NCBI GenBank assembly: GCA_040222995.1
Contig: JAVKBW010000097.1
Location: 186,001-250,000 of the forward strand
DNA: 64,000 nucleotides
Reading direction: 5' to 3'
Source: JAVKBW01 sp040222995
GTDB taxonomy: Bacteria; Pseudomonadota; Alphaproteobacteria; UBA8366; Aestuariispiraceae
The position numbers and the translations under genes were made by a program. The notes below the pieces were generated by a model. That model was not told the DNA's origin. It ran no database searches and saw only the letters and a program-made list of their open reading frames with translations. Of the stretch, positions 26,036 through 34,343 are shown piece after piece (position 1 is the first letter of the stretch; every line of letters starts with the position of its first letter).

Positions 26036-26971
26036 TCAGGTCAGAAGGCGGCTTTTCGGCGCGCGCGGACGCACCAGGGTGAGGGCGACCATCAGCACGC
26101 ACATCGACCCCCAGACATACAGCGAATGACGTTCGTCGAACAGCACGATGCCCCAGACAAGGCCGAACGCGGTCACCAGATAGGAGGTCTGGCTGGCGAA
26201 GATCGGCCCTGATGTGTTGATGACATACAGCCATGTCGAAAAGGCGGCAGCGGTGATCAGGCCGGCGCCGGTGGCGGCGTATTGCATCGGCCCCCATTCG
26301 GTGAAAACCGGGATCGCGGTATGGGTCAGCATCGCGACCGGCGTCAGCAGTACAACGGCGGCGAACTGCCGGCCGCAGGTGAGCTGCATCGACGAGGCGT
26401 TGGCCGGTCGGTATCCGCCGGCATAGACGCTTTCTATGGAAAAGCAGACGGCGGCGAAAACAATCAACCCGACAAACGGCGCGGCCGATGAATCCGGCAA
26501 GGCCGCCTTCGGCAGCACGATCAGTGCGATGCCGACCAGACCGAGACCGAGGCCGGCAAGGCGACGCGGCTCCGCCGCCTCGACCTTCATCAAAACGGCG
26601 AGGCCATAGACGCTGGCCGGCATCAGGGTCAGGCCGATGGAAACCACGCCGGCCGGCAGTTCGCTGGCGGCCCAGGCGAGGCAGATTGATGGCAGGGCGG
26701 TGCCGATAGCGCCGCAGATAAAGCTGAATTTGATCACATCCAGACGGATACGCTTCGGCCTTGCGATGAACGAAGTGATAATCAGAAGGACCGTGCCGCC
26801 GGTAAACACCTGCCACAACGCCAGGCCGACCGGATGCGCACCCGCGCCCGTCGCAATCTTGTGCAGCGAAACGACAAGGCCCCAGGCCGCGCCCATGAAA
26901 AACAGCAACAGATAGGGAAGCACCTTCTCCCGCAGGGTCTGGATCGGCTGCGCCGGATCGAGGCTTGTCAT
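26036..26971 (-). CDS. EamA (drug/metabolite transporter) family permease, copy 2
   Basis: A 311-residue inner-membrane protein with about ten hydrophobic helices in two EamA repeats. Typical features include LLFFMGAAWGLVVSLHK, CLAWAASELPAGVVSI and the second-half SGPIFASQTSYLVTAFGLVWGIVLF region. It is clearly a paralogue of the gene just upstream. The ATG overlaps the stop of that gene (ATGA), so both are translated together. The substrate is unknown; family members export amino acids and metabolites. Confidence 0.85.
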   Translation of the reverse strand: MTSLDPAQPIQTLREKVLPYLLLFFMGAAWGLVVSLHKIATGAGAHPVGLALWQVFTGGTVLLIITSFIARPKRIRLDVIKFSFICGAIGTALPSICLAWAASELPAGVVSIGLTLMPASVYGLAVLMKVEAAEPRRLAGLGLGLVGIALIVLPKAALPDSSAAPFVGLIVFAAVCFSIESVYAGGYRPANASSMQLTCGRQFAAVVLLTPVAMLTHTAIPVFTEWGPMQYAATGAGLITAAAFSTWLYVINTSGPIFASQTSYLVTAFGLVWGIVLFDERHSLYVWGSMCVLMVALTLVRPRAPKSRLLT

Positions 26972-27918
26972 AATTTGCTCTGGATCTTTTCGAGGATATT
27001 GATCGGTTTTCGCGGCTGCACCAGCGCCAGACCGAGGATGGTCAAAAGCAGTGCCGCCCAGACATAGCCCGAATGACGCTCGTCGAACAAGATCATGCCC
27101 CACCCCATGCCGAACAGCGTGATCAGATACGACGACTGACTGCCGAAGATCGGCCCCGACGTCTTGATGACATACAACAGGGTGGTGAAGGCGCCCGCGG
27201 TCAGGAAGCCGGTCGCGGTTGCAGCATACTGCATCGGCCCCCAGGGCTCGAAAAGCGGGATAGCCGTATCGGTGAAATAGACAATCGGGGCCAACAGGAT
27301 GACGGCGACACTGTTGCGGCCGCAGGTAAGCTGCATCGAGGTGACATCGGGCGGACGAAAGCCGCCGGCGAGAAAGTTTTCCGTCGCCATGCTGAAACAG
27401 GCGAGGATTGCCAGCAGCGCCCAGGGCGCCATGTCCGGCGTCGGCAGGGATTGTTTCGGCAGCAGGATCAGCAGCATGCCCGCCATGCCGATGCAGACGC
27501 CGATCAGCCGCTGGCGTTCCGCCGCCTCGACCCGGAACAGCACCGACAGCGCATAGGTGAAAATCGGCATGCTGGTAAAGGTGATGGCGACAATGCCGGC
27601 CGGCAGTTCCGACGCGGCCCAGGCCAGGGCAACCGACGGGAAGCCGATGCCGATGACGCCGCAGAGAACGCAGAATATCATGACATCCCGCCGGAAGCGG
27701 CGCGGCGGGGTTCTGAAAAGGACGGGAATGGCTAGAAGGGCGGTGCTGGTCGCTACCATCCAGAAGCCGAGGCCGATCGGATGTGCGCCTGCGGCGGCCG
27801 CGATTTTCTGAACGGAAATCATCAGGCCCCAGGCGAGACCCATCAGCAGCAGCAAAATGTAAGGAACCAGACCGGCATTGTGCCGGCCCTGGAGCGGGGG
27901 AAGTGCGACCTCGCTCAA
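26968..27918 (-). CDS. EamA (drug/metabolite transporter) family permease, copy 1
   Basis: A 316-residue protein with ten predicted helices and two EamA repeats (LLLLMGLAWGLMISVQK, WAASELPAGIVAITF, GPIFGSQSSYLITLFGMGWG). No ATG lies near the start; a TTG at 27918 is favoured because it overlaps the leuD stop (TTGA) and has GGAAGG 6 bases upstream. Shared segments with copy 2 (WAASELPAG, SMQLTCGR, WGPMQYAAT) show tandem duplication. Linked to leuD, export of a branched-chain compound is possible but unproven. Confidence 0.82.
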   Translation of the reverse strand: MSEVALPPLQGRHNAGLVPYILLLLMGLAWGLMISVQKIAAAAGAHPIGLGFWMVATSTALLAIPVLFRTPPRRFRRDVMIFCVLCGVIGIGFPSVALAWAASELPAGIVAITFTSMPIFTYALSVLFRVEAAERQRLIGVCIGMAGMLLILLPKQSLPTPDMAPWALLAILACFSMATENFLAGGFRPPDVTSMQLTCGRNSVAVILLAPIVYFTDTAIPLFEPWGPMQYAATATGFLTAGAFTTLLYVIKTSGPIFGSQSSYLITLFGMGWGMILFDERHSGYVWAALLLTILGLALVQPRKPINILEKIQSKL

Positions 27919-28535
27919 CCAGCCTTCCGATGATACCAGGGCTGGCTGACCGCCCGTTTCGTCTCGAAGTCCTCGATCTTGCCGCCCTTCTGCATTGTCA
28001 GGCCGATATCGTCCAGGCCGTTCATCATGCAATGCTTGCGAAAGCCGTCCAGCTCGAAGGCGATGGTTTCACCATCCGGGTCGCTGACTGTCTGGTTTTC
28101 CAGATCGATTTCGAACAGCGCATTGCCGCCGCGTTCGGCCTTGTCCATCAGCCGGTCGATCACCTCGCGCGGAAGCTGGATCGGCAGGATGCCGTTCTTA
28201 AAGCAGTTGTTATAGAAGATGTCGGCGAAGCTGGGCGCGATGACGCAGCGGATGCCGAAATCAAGCAGGGCCCAGGGGGCGTGCTCACGGCTCGACCCGC
28301 AACCGAAATTGTCGCCGGCGATCAGGATCGAGGCCTTGGTGTACGGTTCCTTGTTGAGGATGAAATCCGGCCGCTTGTTGCCGTCATCGTCGTAGCGCAT
28401 TTCGAAAAACAGGTTCTTGCCGAGGCCTGTGCGCGCGATCGTTTTCAGGAACTGCTTCGGGATCAGCATATCGGTATCGATATTGATCAGATCCAGCGGC
28501 GCGGCGATTCCGGTCAACGTCTTGAAGGCTTGCAT
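27915..28535 (-). CDS. leuD: 3-Isopropylmalate dehydratase small subunit
   Basis: A 206-residue subunit that completes the LeuCD isomerase. The start MQAFKTLTGIAAPLDLINIDTDMLIPK and the GCGSSREHAPWAL loop near residue 75 are diagnostic. AGGAAGGA precedes ATG 28535. It follows a 58-residue gene after 23 bases and overlaps the first EamA gene. Confidence 0.97.
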   Translation of the reverse strand: MQAFKTLTGIAAPLDLINIDTDMLIPKQFLKTIARTGLGKNLFFEMRYDDDGNKRPDFILNKEPYTKASILIAGDNFGCGSSREHAPWALLDFGIRCVIAPSFADIFYNNCFKNGILPIQLPREVIDRLMDKAERGGNALFEIDLENQTVSDPDGETIAFELDGFRKHCMMNGLDDIGLTMQKGGKIEDFETKRAVSQPWYHRKAG

Positions 28536-28558
28536 CGGTTCGGTTCCTTCCTGCTGCT

Positions 28559-28735
28559 CTACCGCCGCGTCTGGCGGCTGCTCCAGATGATCAGGCAATC
28601 ATCCATCAGTTCGGCATCGACTTCGTCTGCGAAGTCGATTTCCGGTACGTCGATATACCACGCCTCGGTGTCGAGATCGCGCTGCAGCATGCGGCTGACG
28701 AAACTTTCCGATTCTTCAAAGGCGACAGCACCCAT
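28559..28735 (-). CDS. Conserved-looking small acidic protein between leuC and leuD (58 residues)
   Basis: Unrecognised. Its ATG shares one base with the leuC stop (TGATG), and leuD follows 23 bases later, so it sits inside the leuCD transcript. The protein is acidic: it starts MGAVAFEESESFVSRM, has WYIDVPEIDFADEVDAELMDD in the middle and ends SSRQTRR. No signal peptide or membrane segment. The tight coupling is the main evidence that it is real; it may assist or regulate LeuCD, but this is conjecture. Confidence 0.6.
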   Translation of the reverse strand: MGAVAFEESESFVSRMLQRDLDTEAWYIDVPEIDFADEVDAELMDDCLIIWSSRQTRR

Positions 28736-30141
28736 CACAGCAAATCCCTTACATCGGCGAGGCTGCCCTTGATGGCGGCCGCGGCGGCCATGGCCGGGCT
28801 GACCAGGTGCGTGCGTCCGCCCCGGCCCTGACGGCCTTCGAAATTACGGTTGGACGTCGACGCACAGCGTTCGCCCGGTTTCAGCTTGTCGGCGTTCATG
28901 GCGAGGCACATCGAACAGCCCGGCTCGCGCCAGTCGAAACCCGCCTCGATGAAAATCTTGTCCAGGCCTTCGCTTTCGGCCTGTTCCTTCACCAGACCGG
29001 AACCGGGCACGATCATCGCATACACGCTGTCGGCGACCTTGCGGCCCTTGGCGATGGCGGCGACGGCGCGCAGGTCTTCGATCCGGCCGTTGGTGCAGGA
29101 GCCGATAAACGCCTTGTCGATCTTGATATCGGTCGCCCGCGTGCCGGCGGTGAGGCCCATATATTCCAGCGACCGCTTGATCGCCATCGCCTTGTTGGCG
29201 TCGGGCGCATCGTCCGGCGACGGCACGATGCCGGTGATCGGCACGACGTCTTCCGGGCTGGTGCCCCAGGTGATCTGAGGCGGAATATCCGTCACCGACA
29301 GGGAAACCTCCTTGTCGTAGGTCGCGCCTGCATCGGACGGCAGGGTCTTCCAGTATTCGACAGCCATTTCCCATTCGCCGGCTTTTGGCGACATCGGGCG
29401 GCCTTCAAGATAGTCGAAGGTCTTCTGGTCGGGCGCGATCAGGCCGGCGCGCGCGCCACCTTCGATCGACATGTTGCAGACCGTCATCCGGCCTTCCATC
29501 GACAGCGCCTGAATGGCCGGGCCGGCATATTCGATGACATGGCCGGTACCGCCGGCCGTGCCGATCTTGCCGATCAGGGCGAGGATCAGGTCTTTCGCGG
29601 TCAGGCCGATCGGCAGATCGCCTTCGACATTCACCCGCATGTTTTTCAGCGGCCCCTGCAACAGGGTCTGGGTGGCCAGAACGTGTTCGACCTCGGACGT
29701 GCCGATACCAAAGGCCAGCGCCCCGAATGCGCCGTGCGTCGCCGTGTGGCTGTCGCCGCAGACGATGGTCGCGCCGGGCAGGGTGAAGCCCTGTTCCGGC
29801 CCGATGATGTGGACGATGCCCTGGCGAATATCGTCCATCGCGTATTCGGTGATACCGAATTCGATACAGTTTTTCGTCAGCGTCTCGACCTGGATGCGGG
29901 CTTCCTCGTCGACGATTCCGGCCGACCGGTCGCTGGTCGGCACATTGTGATCGGCGACAGCCAGCGTCAGTTCCGGGCGGCGGACTGCCCGCCCGGTATT
30001 GCGCAATCCTTCGAACGCCTGGGGGCTGGTGACTTCATGCACCAGATGCCGGTCGATGTAGAGCAGGCAGGTACCGTCTTCCTGCACATCCACAAGATGG
30101 CTGTCCCAGATCTTGTCGAACAATGTTTTTGGCTGCGCCAT
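28735..30141 (-). CDS. leuC: 3-Isopropylmalate dehydratase large subunit
   Basis: A 468-residue aconitase-family subunit converting 2- to 3-isopropylmalate. Cluster cysteines lie in GSCTNGR and the CSMCLAMN motif; GDSHTATHGAFGALAFGIGTSEVEHV is also diagnostic. The ATG at 30141 has AGAGG upstream. It begins 92 bases after rplS on the same strand with no clear terminator between them. Confidence 0.98.
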   Translation of the reverse strand: MAQPKTLFDKIWDSHLVDVQEDGTCLLYIDRHLVHEVTSPQAFEGLRNTGRAVRRPELTLAVADHNVPTSDRSAGIVDEEARIQVETLTKNCIEFGITEYAMDDIRQGIVHIIGPEQGFTLPGATIVCGDSHTATHGAFGALAFGIGTSEVEHVLATQTLLQGPLKNMRVNVEGDLPIGLTAKDLILALIGKIGTAGGTGHVIEYAGPAIQALSMEGRMTVCNMSIEGGARAGLIAPDQKTFDYLEGRPMSPKAGEWEMAVEYWKTLPSDAGATYDKEVSLSVTDIPPQITWGTSPEDVVPITGIVPSPDDAPDANKAMAIKRSLEYMGLTAGTRATDIKIDKAFIGSCTNGRIEDLRAVAAIAKGRKVADSVYAMIVPGSGLVKEQAESEGLDKIFIEAGFDWREPGCSMCLAMNADKLKPGERCASTSNRNFEGRQGRGGRTHLVSPAMAAAAAIKGSLADVRDLL

Positions 30142-30233
30142 GCCGCACCTCTTCAAGTCTATCGCCGAGTATTTAAGGGATCGGAGCCGAACAGGGAACC
30201 GTTTTCTGTCACCCTGTCCGGATACGTCTTCCC

Positions 30234-30752
30234 TTATTCCTTCGAGGCTTCTTCCGCCCCGTCTTCGGCAACCGGCGGTGCAACCTGTTCGGCCAGAGCC
30301 TCTTCGCTCATCGCCGCTGCCGATGCTGCTTCGGCTTCCGCTGCTGCAGCCGCCGCCGCAACCTTGGCTGCGCCCTTCAGCGGGCGAACAACGCCGCGTG
30401 TGCGTTCAGCAATACGGGCGGCCTTACCGGTGCGGCCCCGCAGGTAGTACAGTTTCGCGCGGCGAACCTTACCGCGGCGAACCAGTTCGATGCTTTCGAT
30501 CCGCGGGCTGTACAGCGGGAAGATACGTTCCACGCCTTCGCCGTAGGAAATCTTGCGAACGGTGAACGAGCTGTTGAGCCCGGCATTCTTGCGGGCGATC
30601 ACCACGCCTTCATAGGCCTGGATACGCTCGCGGTTGCCTTCGACAACCTTCACGTTGACCCGCACGGTATCGCCCGGGGCGAAATCCGGCATCGTTTTGC
30701 CGTCGCTGAGTTTAGCGACCTGTTCGGCCTCAATTTGTTGGATTATGTTCAT
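30234..30752 (-). CDS. rplS: 50S ribosomal protein L19 with Ala/Glu-rich extension
   Basis: A 172-residue protein. The first 118 residues are standard L19 (FAPGDTVRVNVKVVEGNRERIQ, PLYSPRIESIELVRRGKVRRAKLYYLR). The remaining 50 or so residues are Ala- and Glu-rich and low in complexity, longer than the usual 115-125-residue protein. AAAGGAACGG precedes the ATG. It is the last gene of the ffh-rpsP-rimM-trmD-rplS run. Confidence 0.96.
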   Translation of the reverse strand: MNIIQQIEAEQVAKLSDGKTMPDFAPGDTVRVNVKVVEGNRERIQAYEGVVIARKNAGLNSSFTVRKISYGEGVERIFPLYSPRIESIELVRRGKVRRAKLYYLRGRTGKAARIAERTRGVVRPLKGAAKVAAAAAAAEAEAASAAAMSEEALAEQVAPPVAEDGAEEASKE

Positions 30753-30767
30753 CAGTCCGTTCCTTTC

Positions 30768-31475
30768 TTAGGCAATCGTTTCTCTGCCTTCGGCGTATCG
30801 GGACCAGAGGTCCGGACGGCGCGACTTCGTCACGTCCTCCGACTGCGCCCGACGCCAGGCGTCGATTTTTTCATGATGGCCGGATAGCAGAACCTCGGGT
30901 ACGGATCGTCCGTCCCATTCCGCCGGCCGTGTATAATGTGGATATTCCAGAAGACCGTCTTCGAAGCTTTCTTCGTCGAGAGAGGCATCCGCGCCGACAA
31001 CGCCCGGAAGCAGCCGGATACAGGCATCCAGCAACGTCATGGCCGCAATTTCACCGCCGGAGAGGATGAAGTCGCCGAGGCTGATTTCGCGTGGCTGACG
31101 CTTGTCGAGCACCCGCTGGTCGATGCCTTCATACCGCCCACAGAGCAGCGTGACGCCGGGGCCTGCCGCCAGATCTTTCGCCAGCGGCTGATCGAGTTTC
31201 GATCCACGCGGGGAAAGATAAACGACCGGACCGGGCCTGTCGGATACCGCATCCAGAGCGGCATCAATGACATCGGGCCGCATCACCATGCCGGCGCCGC
31301 CGCCGAACGGCGTATCGTCGACCGTGCGGTGTTTGTCGGTGGCGAAGTCACGGATGTTGATGGCATCCAGCGACCACAGGCCGGCACCCAGCGCCTTGCC
31401 GGACAGCGATTGACCCAGAGGCCCCGGAAACATTTCCGGAAACAGGGTCAGGACGGTTGCCTGCCAGCCGCTCAT
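30768..31475 (-). CDS. trmD: tRNA (guanine(37)-N1)-methyltransferase
   Basis: A 235-residue SPOUT-class enzyme methylating G37 of tRNAs to prevent frameshifting. WQATVLTLFPEMFPGPLG starts the protein; the SAM knot is seen in YLSPRGSKLDQ, LLCGRYEGIDQRVL and SLGDFILSGGE. Its ATG overlaps the rimM stop (ATGA). Confidence 0.97.
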   Translation of the reverse strand: MSGWQATVLTLFPEMFPGPLGQSLSGKALGAGLWSLDAINIRDFATDKHRTVDDTPFGGGAGMVMRPDVIDAALDAVSDRPGPVVYLSPRGSKLDQPLAKDLAAGPGVTLLCGRYEGIDQRVLDKRQPREISLGDFILSGGEIAAMTLLDACIRLLPGVVGADASLDEESFEDGLLEYPHYTRPAEWDGRSVPEVLLSGHHEKIDAWRRAQSEDVTKSRRPDLWSRYAEGRETIA

Positions 31476-32032
31476 GACGCATCCCCTTCGTCGGGGTCGT
31501 CGAGAACCGACAGGTCGGCGACAAGCGTTCCTTCCGACAGATTGACGGAAGGCACGGCTGCATCGGTGAACGGCAGAAAGACGGTATCGCCATCGACCAA
31601 CCGGAGTTCCAGCACCGAGCCTGCGCCGAAATCGTGCACCGCCAGCACGGAACCGCAGGCGTCACCGTCCGCCGTCACCGCGTTCAGACCGATAAGATCG
31701 GCGAAATAGTATTCGTCCGATGCGTCGATCTCCGGCAGGGCCGCCCGTTCGACATACAATTCCATGCCTTTCAGGGTTTCCGACATGTTGCGGTCGTTGA
31801 TGCCGTCGATCGAGGCGATCACCAGCCCCTTGGCCATGCCCGTTACATGAAGGTCGAAGGCCGTTGTGCCCGTCTTGTCGGTCAGCCGTCCGTAATCGGC
31901 GATGCCGTCCGGTTCAGCCGTGAAACTTTTCACACGCACGGCGCCGCGAACGCCGTGCGGGCCGGTGATAACACCGACCAGCAAACGATCATTGCCGTGT
32001 TGCGTTTGTTTCATGACTGTCGCGTTCAACAT
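31472..32032 (-). CDS. rimM: Ribosome maturation factor RimM
   Basis: A 186-residue protein assisting 30S head assembly with S19. VGVITGPHGVRGAVRVKSF is the conserved N-terminal pattern and a PRC-barrel half follows (DEYYFADLIGLNA). The ATG at 32032 has GGAGG upstream; the internal ATG at 32014 is less likely. Confidence 0.94.
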   Translation of the reverse strand: MLNATVMKQTQHGNDRLLVGVITGPHGVRGAVRVKSFTAEPDGIADYGRLTDKTGTTAFDLHVTGMAKGLVIASIDGINDRNMSETLKGMELYVERAALPEIDASDEYYFADLIGLNAVTADGDACGSVLAVHDFGAGSVLELRLVDGDTVFLPFTDAAVPSVNLSEGTLVADLSVLDDPDEGDAS

Positions 32033-32065
32033 GCCAATTGCCTCCGAAGTCTAAGGGGTGACCCC

Positions 32066-32596
32066 TCAGCCTTCGGTTTTTTCCTCTTCGGACGCAGCGT
32101 CGTCAGCCGGGGCTTCTTCTGCTGCAGCTTCTTCAGCCGGGGCTTCTTCCGCAGGGGCTTCTTCGGCTGGGGCTTCCGCTTCAGCGGCAGCTTCCGCGTC
32201 CGCGGCTGCTTCCGCCTCGATGGCGGCAACGGCTTCGGCTTCGGCTGCTGCTGCGGCTTCGGCGCGTTCCGCCTTTTCCTTCAGACGTTCCTGGGCCTTC
32301 GCCTTCGGCGCGGCTTTCTTGGTTTGATGCTGCGGCACTTCGCGCGTCATCACGCCGGCATTGTCAAGGAAACGGGCGACACGGTCCGACGGCTTTGCGC
32401 CCTGCGAAATCCAGTGCTTCGCGCGTTCCAGGTCGATCACCACCCGTTCGGCGCTTTCCTTTGCCATCATCGGGTTGTGATGGCCGATCTTTTCGATGAA
32501 ACGGCCGTCGCGCGGCATGCGGCTGTCCGCCACCACGATACGGAAGAAGGGGCGCTTTTTGGATCCGCCCCGGGACATCCGAATTTTCAAGCTCAC
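32066..32596 (-). CDS. rpsP: 30S ribosomal protein S16 with long acidic Ala-rich tail
   Basis: A 176-residue protein about twice the usual 80-90. Residues 1-85 are normal S16 (LKIRMSRGGSKKRPFFRIVVAD, GHHNPM, WISQGAKPSDRV). From about residue 97 the sequence is a Lys/Ala bridge and then repeats of Ala-Glu and APAEE units to the end. Start codon is GTG with AAAGGAGAATA upstream. Such extensions are known in some alphaproteobacteria; their role is unclear. Confidence 0.95.
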   Translation of the reverse strand: MSLKIRMSRGGSKKRPFFRIVVADSRMPRDGRFIEKIGHHNPMMAKESAERVVIDLERAKHWISQGAKPSDRVARFLDNAGVMTREVPQHQTKKAAPKAKAQERLKEKAERAEAAAAAEAEAVAAIEAEAAADAEAAAEAEAPAEEAPAEEAPAEEAAAEEAPADDAASEEEKTEG

Positions 32597-32654
32597 GTTC
32601 TATTCTCCTTTACGCGTGTCGTTCTGTTGTTTCTTAGAAATTGGTTGTTCGTCG

Positions 32655-34085
32655 TTATCGCTGGCCGAAGCCGGGCGGCAGGCCGCCCATCGGTCCGCCC
32701 GGACCCGCCCCGCCCATCAGGCCGCCGAGCGAGCGCATCATGCCCTTTTTGCCCATCTTGGAGACCTGCTTCATCATTTTCGACATCTGCTGATACTGTT
32801 TCAGCACCTTGTTGACGTCCTGCACCGAGGTACCGGAACCGTTCGCGATGCGTTTCTTGCGGTTGGCGTGGATGACCTTCGGGTTGGCCTTTTCCTTCGG
32901 CGTCATCGACTGGATGATCGCTTCCTGCCGCTTCAGCATCTTTTCATCGATATTGGCCTTCCTGACCTGATCCTTCAGTTTGCCCATACCCGGAAGCATG
33001 CCCATCAGGCCATCCATGCCGCCCATGTTACGCATCTGAACCAGTTGCTTGCGCATGTCTTCCAGGTCGAACTGACCCTTCTGCATTTTCTTCGCGAGGG
33101 CTTCGGCTTCTTCTTCCTCGACATTGGCGCGGGCCTTTTCGACCAGGCTGACAATGTCGCCCATGCCCAGAATACGCCCGGCGATACGGTCGGCGTGGAA
33201 GTCTTCCAGCTCGTCCAGCTTTTCACCGACGCCCAGCAGCTTGATCGGGCACCCGGTGACCGCGCGCATCGAAAGCGCCGCGCCGCCGCGGGCGTCGCCG
33301 TCGACCCGGGTCAGCATGATGCCGGTCAGACCGACACGCTGGTGGAAACTGTCGGCCACCGTCACCGCGTCCTGGCCGGTCATCGCATCGGCGACCAACA
33401 GAACTTCGGCAGGGTTGGAAACGGCCTTCACCGCCGCGACCTCGTCCATCAGCGCTTGATCGACATGCAACCGGCCGGCGGTATCGAGCATGATGACGTC
33501 ATAGCCGCCGAACCTGCCGGCCTGCAGCGCGCGTTTCGCGATATCGATCGGCTGCTGGCCTTTGACGATGGGCAGCGTTTTCACATCGGCCTGTTCGCCC
33601 AGAACCTGCAACTGGTCCTGCGCCGCCGGGCGATAGACGTCCAGCGAGGCCATCAGAACCTTCTTGCGGTTCTTTTCCTGCAGGCGCTTGGCGATCTTGC
33701 CGGTGGAGGTGGTTTTACCCGAGCCCTGCAAGCCGACCATCAGGAAGACCAGCGGCGGTTCGCCGATCAGGTTCAGCGGTTCGCGGGGTTCGGCCGGGCC
33801 GTCTTCGTCGGAGGCAGGTTCACCGCCCAGCATTTCGACCAGCGCGTCATGCACGATCTTGACGACCATCTGGCCGGGGCTGACGGATTTGATGACATCC
33901 GCGCCGACCGCTTTTTCACGCACCTGGGCGACGAAATCCTTGACGATGGGCAGGGCGACATCGGCTTCCAGCAGCGCCACGCGGATATCGCGCATGGCGT
34001 TGTCGACATCCGATTCCTTCAGCGCGCCGCGCCGTTTCAGGCCGTCGAGAATGCCGCCGAGCTTATCCTGCAGACTGTCGAACAT
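32655..34085 (-). CDS. ffh: Signal recognition particle protein Ffh
   Basis: A 476-residue SRP GTPase that binds 4.5S RNA and signal sequences of nascent membrane proteins. The P-loop is GLQGSGKTTS (118-127), after an acidic insert (ASDEDGPAEP, 91-100) in the N/G linker; DTAGRL follows. The C-terminal M domain is Met-rich (MRNMGGMDGLMGMLPGMG). It is the first gene of the ribosomal run, with AAGGA before the ATG. FtsY, its receptor, is at 38 kb. Confidence 0.98.
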   Translation of the reverse strand: MFDSLQDKLGGILDGLKRRGALKESDVDNAMRDIRVALLEADVALPIVKDFVAQVREKAVGADVIKSVSPGQMVVKIVHDALVEMLGGEPASDEDGPAEPREPLNLIGEPPLVFLMVGLQGSGKTTSTGKIAKRLQEKNRKKVLMASLDVYRPAAQDQLQVLGEQADVKTLPIVKGQQPIDIAKRALQAGRFGGYDVIMLDTAGRLHVDQALMDEVAAVKAVSNPAEVLLVADAMTGQDAVTVADSFHQRVGLTGIMLTRVDGDARGGAALSMRAVTGCPIKLLGVGEKLDELEDFHADRIAGRILGMGDIVSLVEKARANVEEEEAEALAKKMQKGQFDLEDMRKQLVQMRNMGGMDGLMGMLPGMGKLKDQVRKANIDEKMLKRQEAIIQSMTPKEKANPKVIHANRKKRIANGSGTSVQDVNKVLKQYQQMSKMMKQVSKMGKKGMMRSLGGLMGGAGPGGPMGGLPPGFGQR

Positions 34086-34157
34086 GCGTTCGTTTCGTCC
34101 TTGTTTCCAACGTTGTCGTGCCGTTCAAATTCCATAAACCGGTCGCAACGCAAAACG

Positions 34158-34206
34158 CGCCAAAGCGCGACACTCGCGGTTTGGCGGGGCCCCCGAATGC
34201 TTCGGG
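34158..34206 (-). ncRNA. Two hairpins in the ffh leader
   Basis: CGCCAAA (34158-34164) pairs with TTTGGCG (34180-34186), with an inner CGCG/CGCG stem. Next to it CCCGAA (34192-34197) pairs with TTCGGG (34201-34206). Both lie between the predicted promoter and the ffh start. They could be regulatory or stabilising; no T tract makes them clear terminators. Confidence 0.3.
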
Positions 34207-34247
34207 ATTAGGCCGGGTCTTACATAGATGACCGGAATATGCGGCGT

Positions 34248-34276
34248 GGAGTATGCCGAACGGGCCGGGAAGTCAA
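34248..34276 (-). promoter_or_regulatory. Possible promoter of ffh
   Basis: On the minus strand TTGACT (34276-34271) lies 17 bases from TACTCC (34253-34248). The -35 is good, the -10 weak. The leader would be about 155 bases. Confidence 0.35.
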
Positions 34277-34343
34277 GCCGTATGGTGCGTCTGTTCGGGG
34301 CGCGCAGGAGGGATTATGTGCCTGCCTGAACACGTATGTTGTT

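Noticed and set aside
28807..30447. Plus-strand open frame of 546 codons
   Set aside because: Antisense of leuC, no recognisable domain, composition of a shadow frame.
32496..34211. Plus-strand open frame of 571 codons
   Set aside because: It is the antisense of ffh. Its His- and Leu-rich composition is typical of frames opposite GC-rich genes.
34086..34343. Possible 4.5S (SRP) RNA gene next to ffh
   Set aside because: The conserved GGAAGGAAGCAGC-type tetraloop region is absent; only simple hairpins are present.
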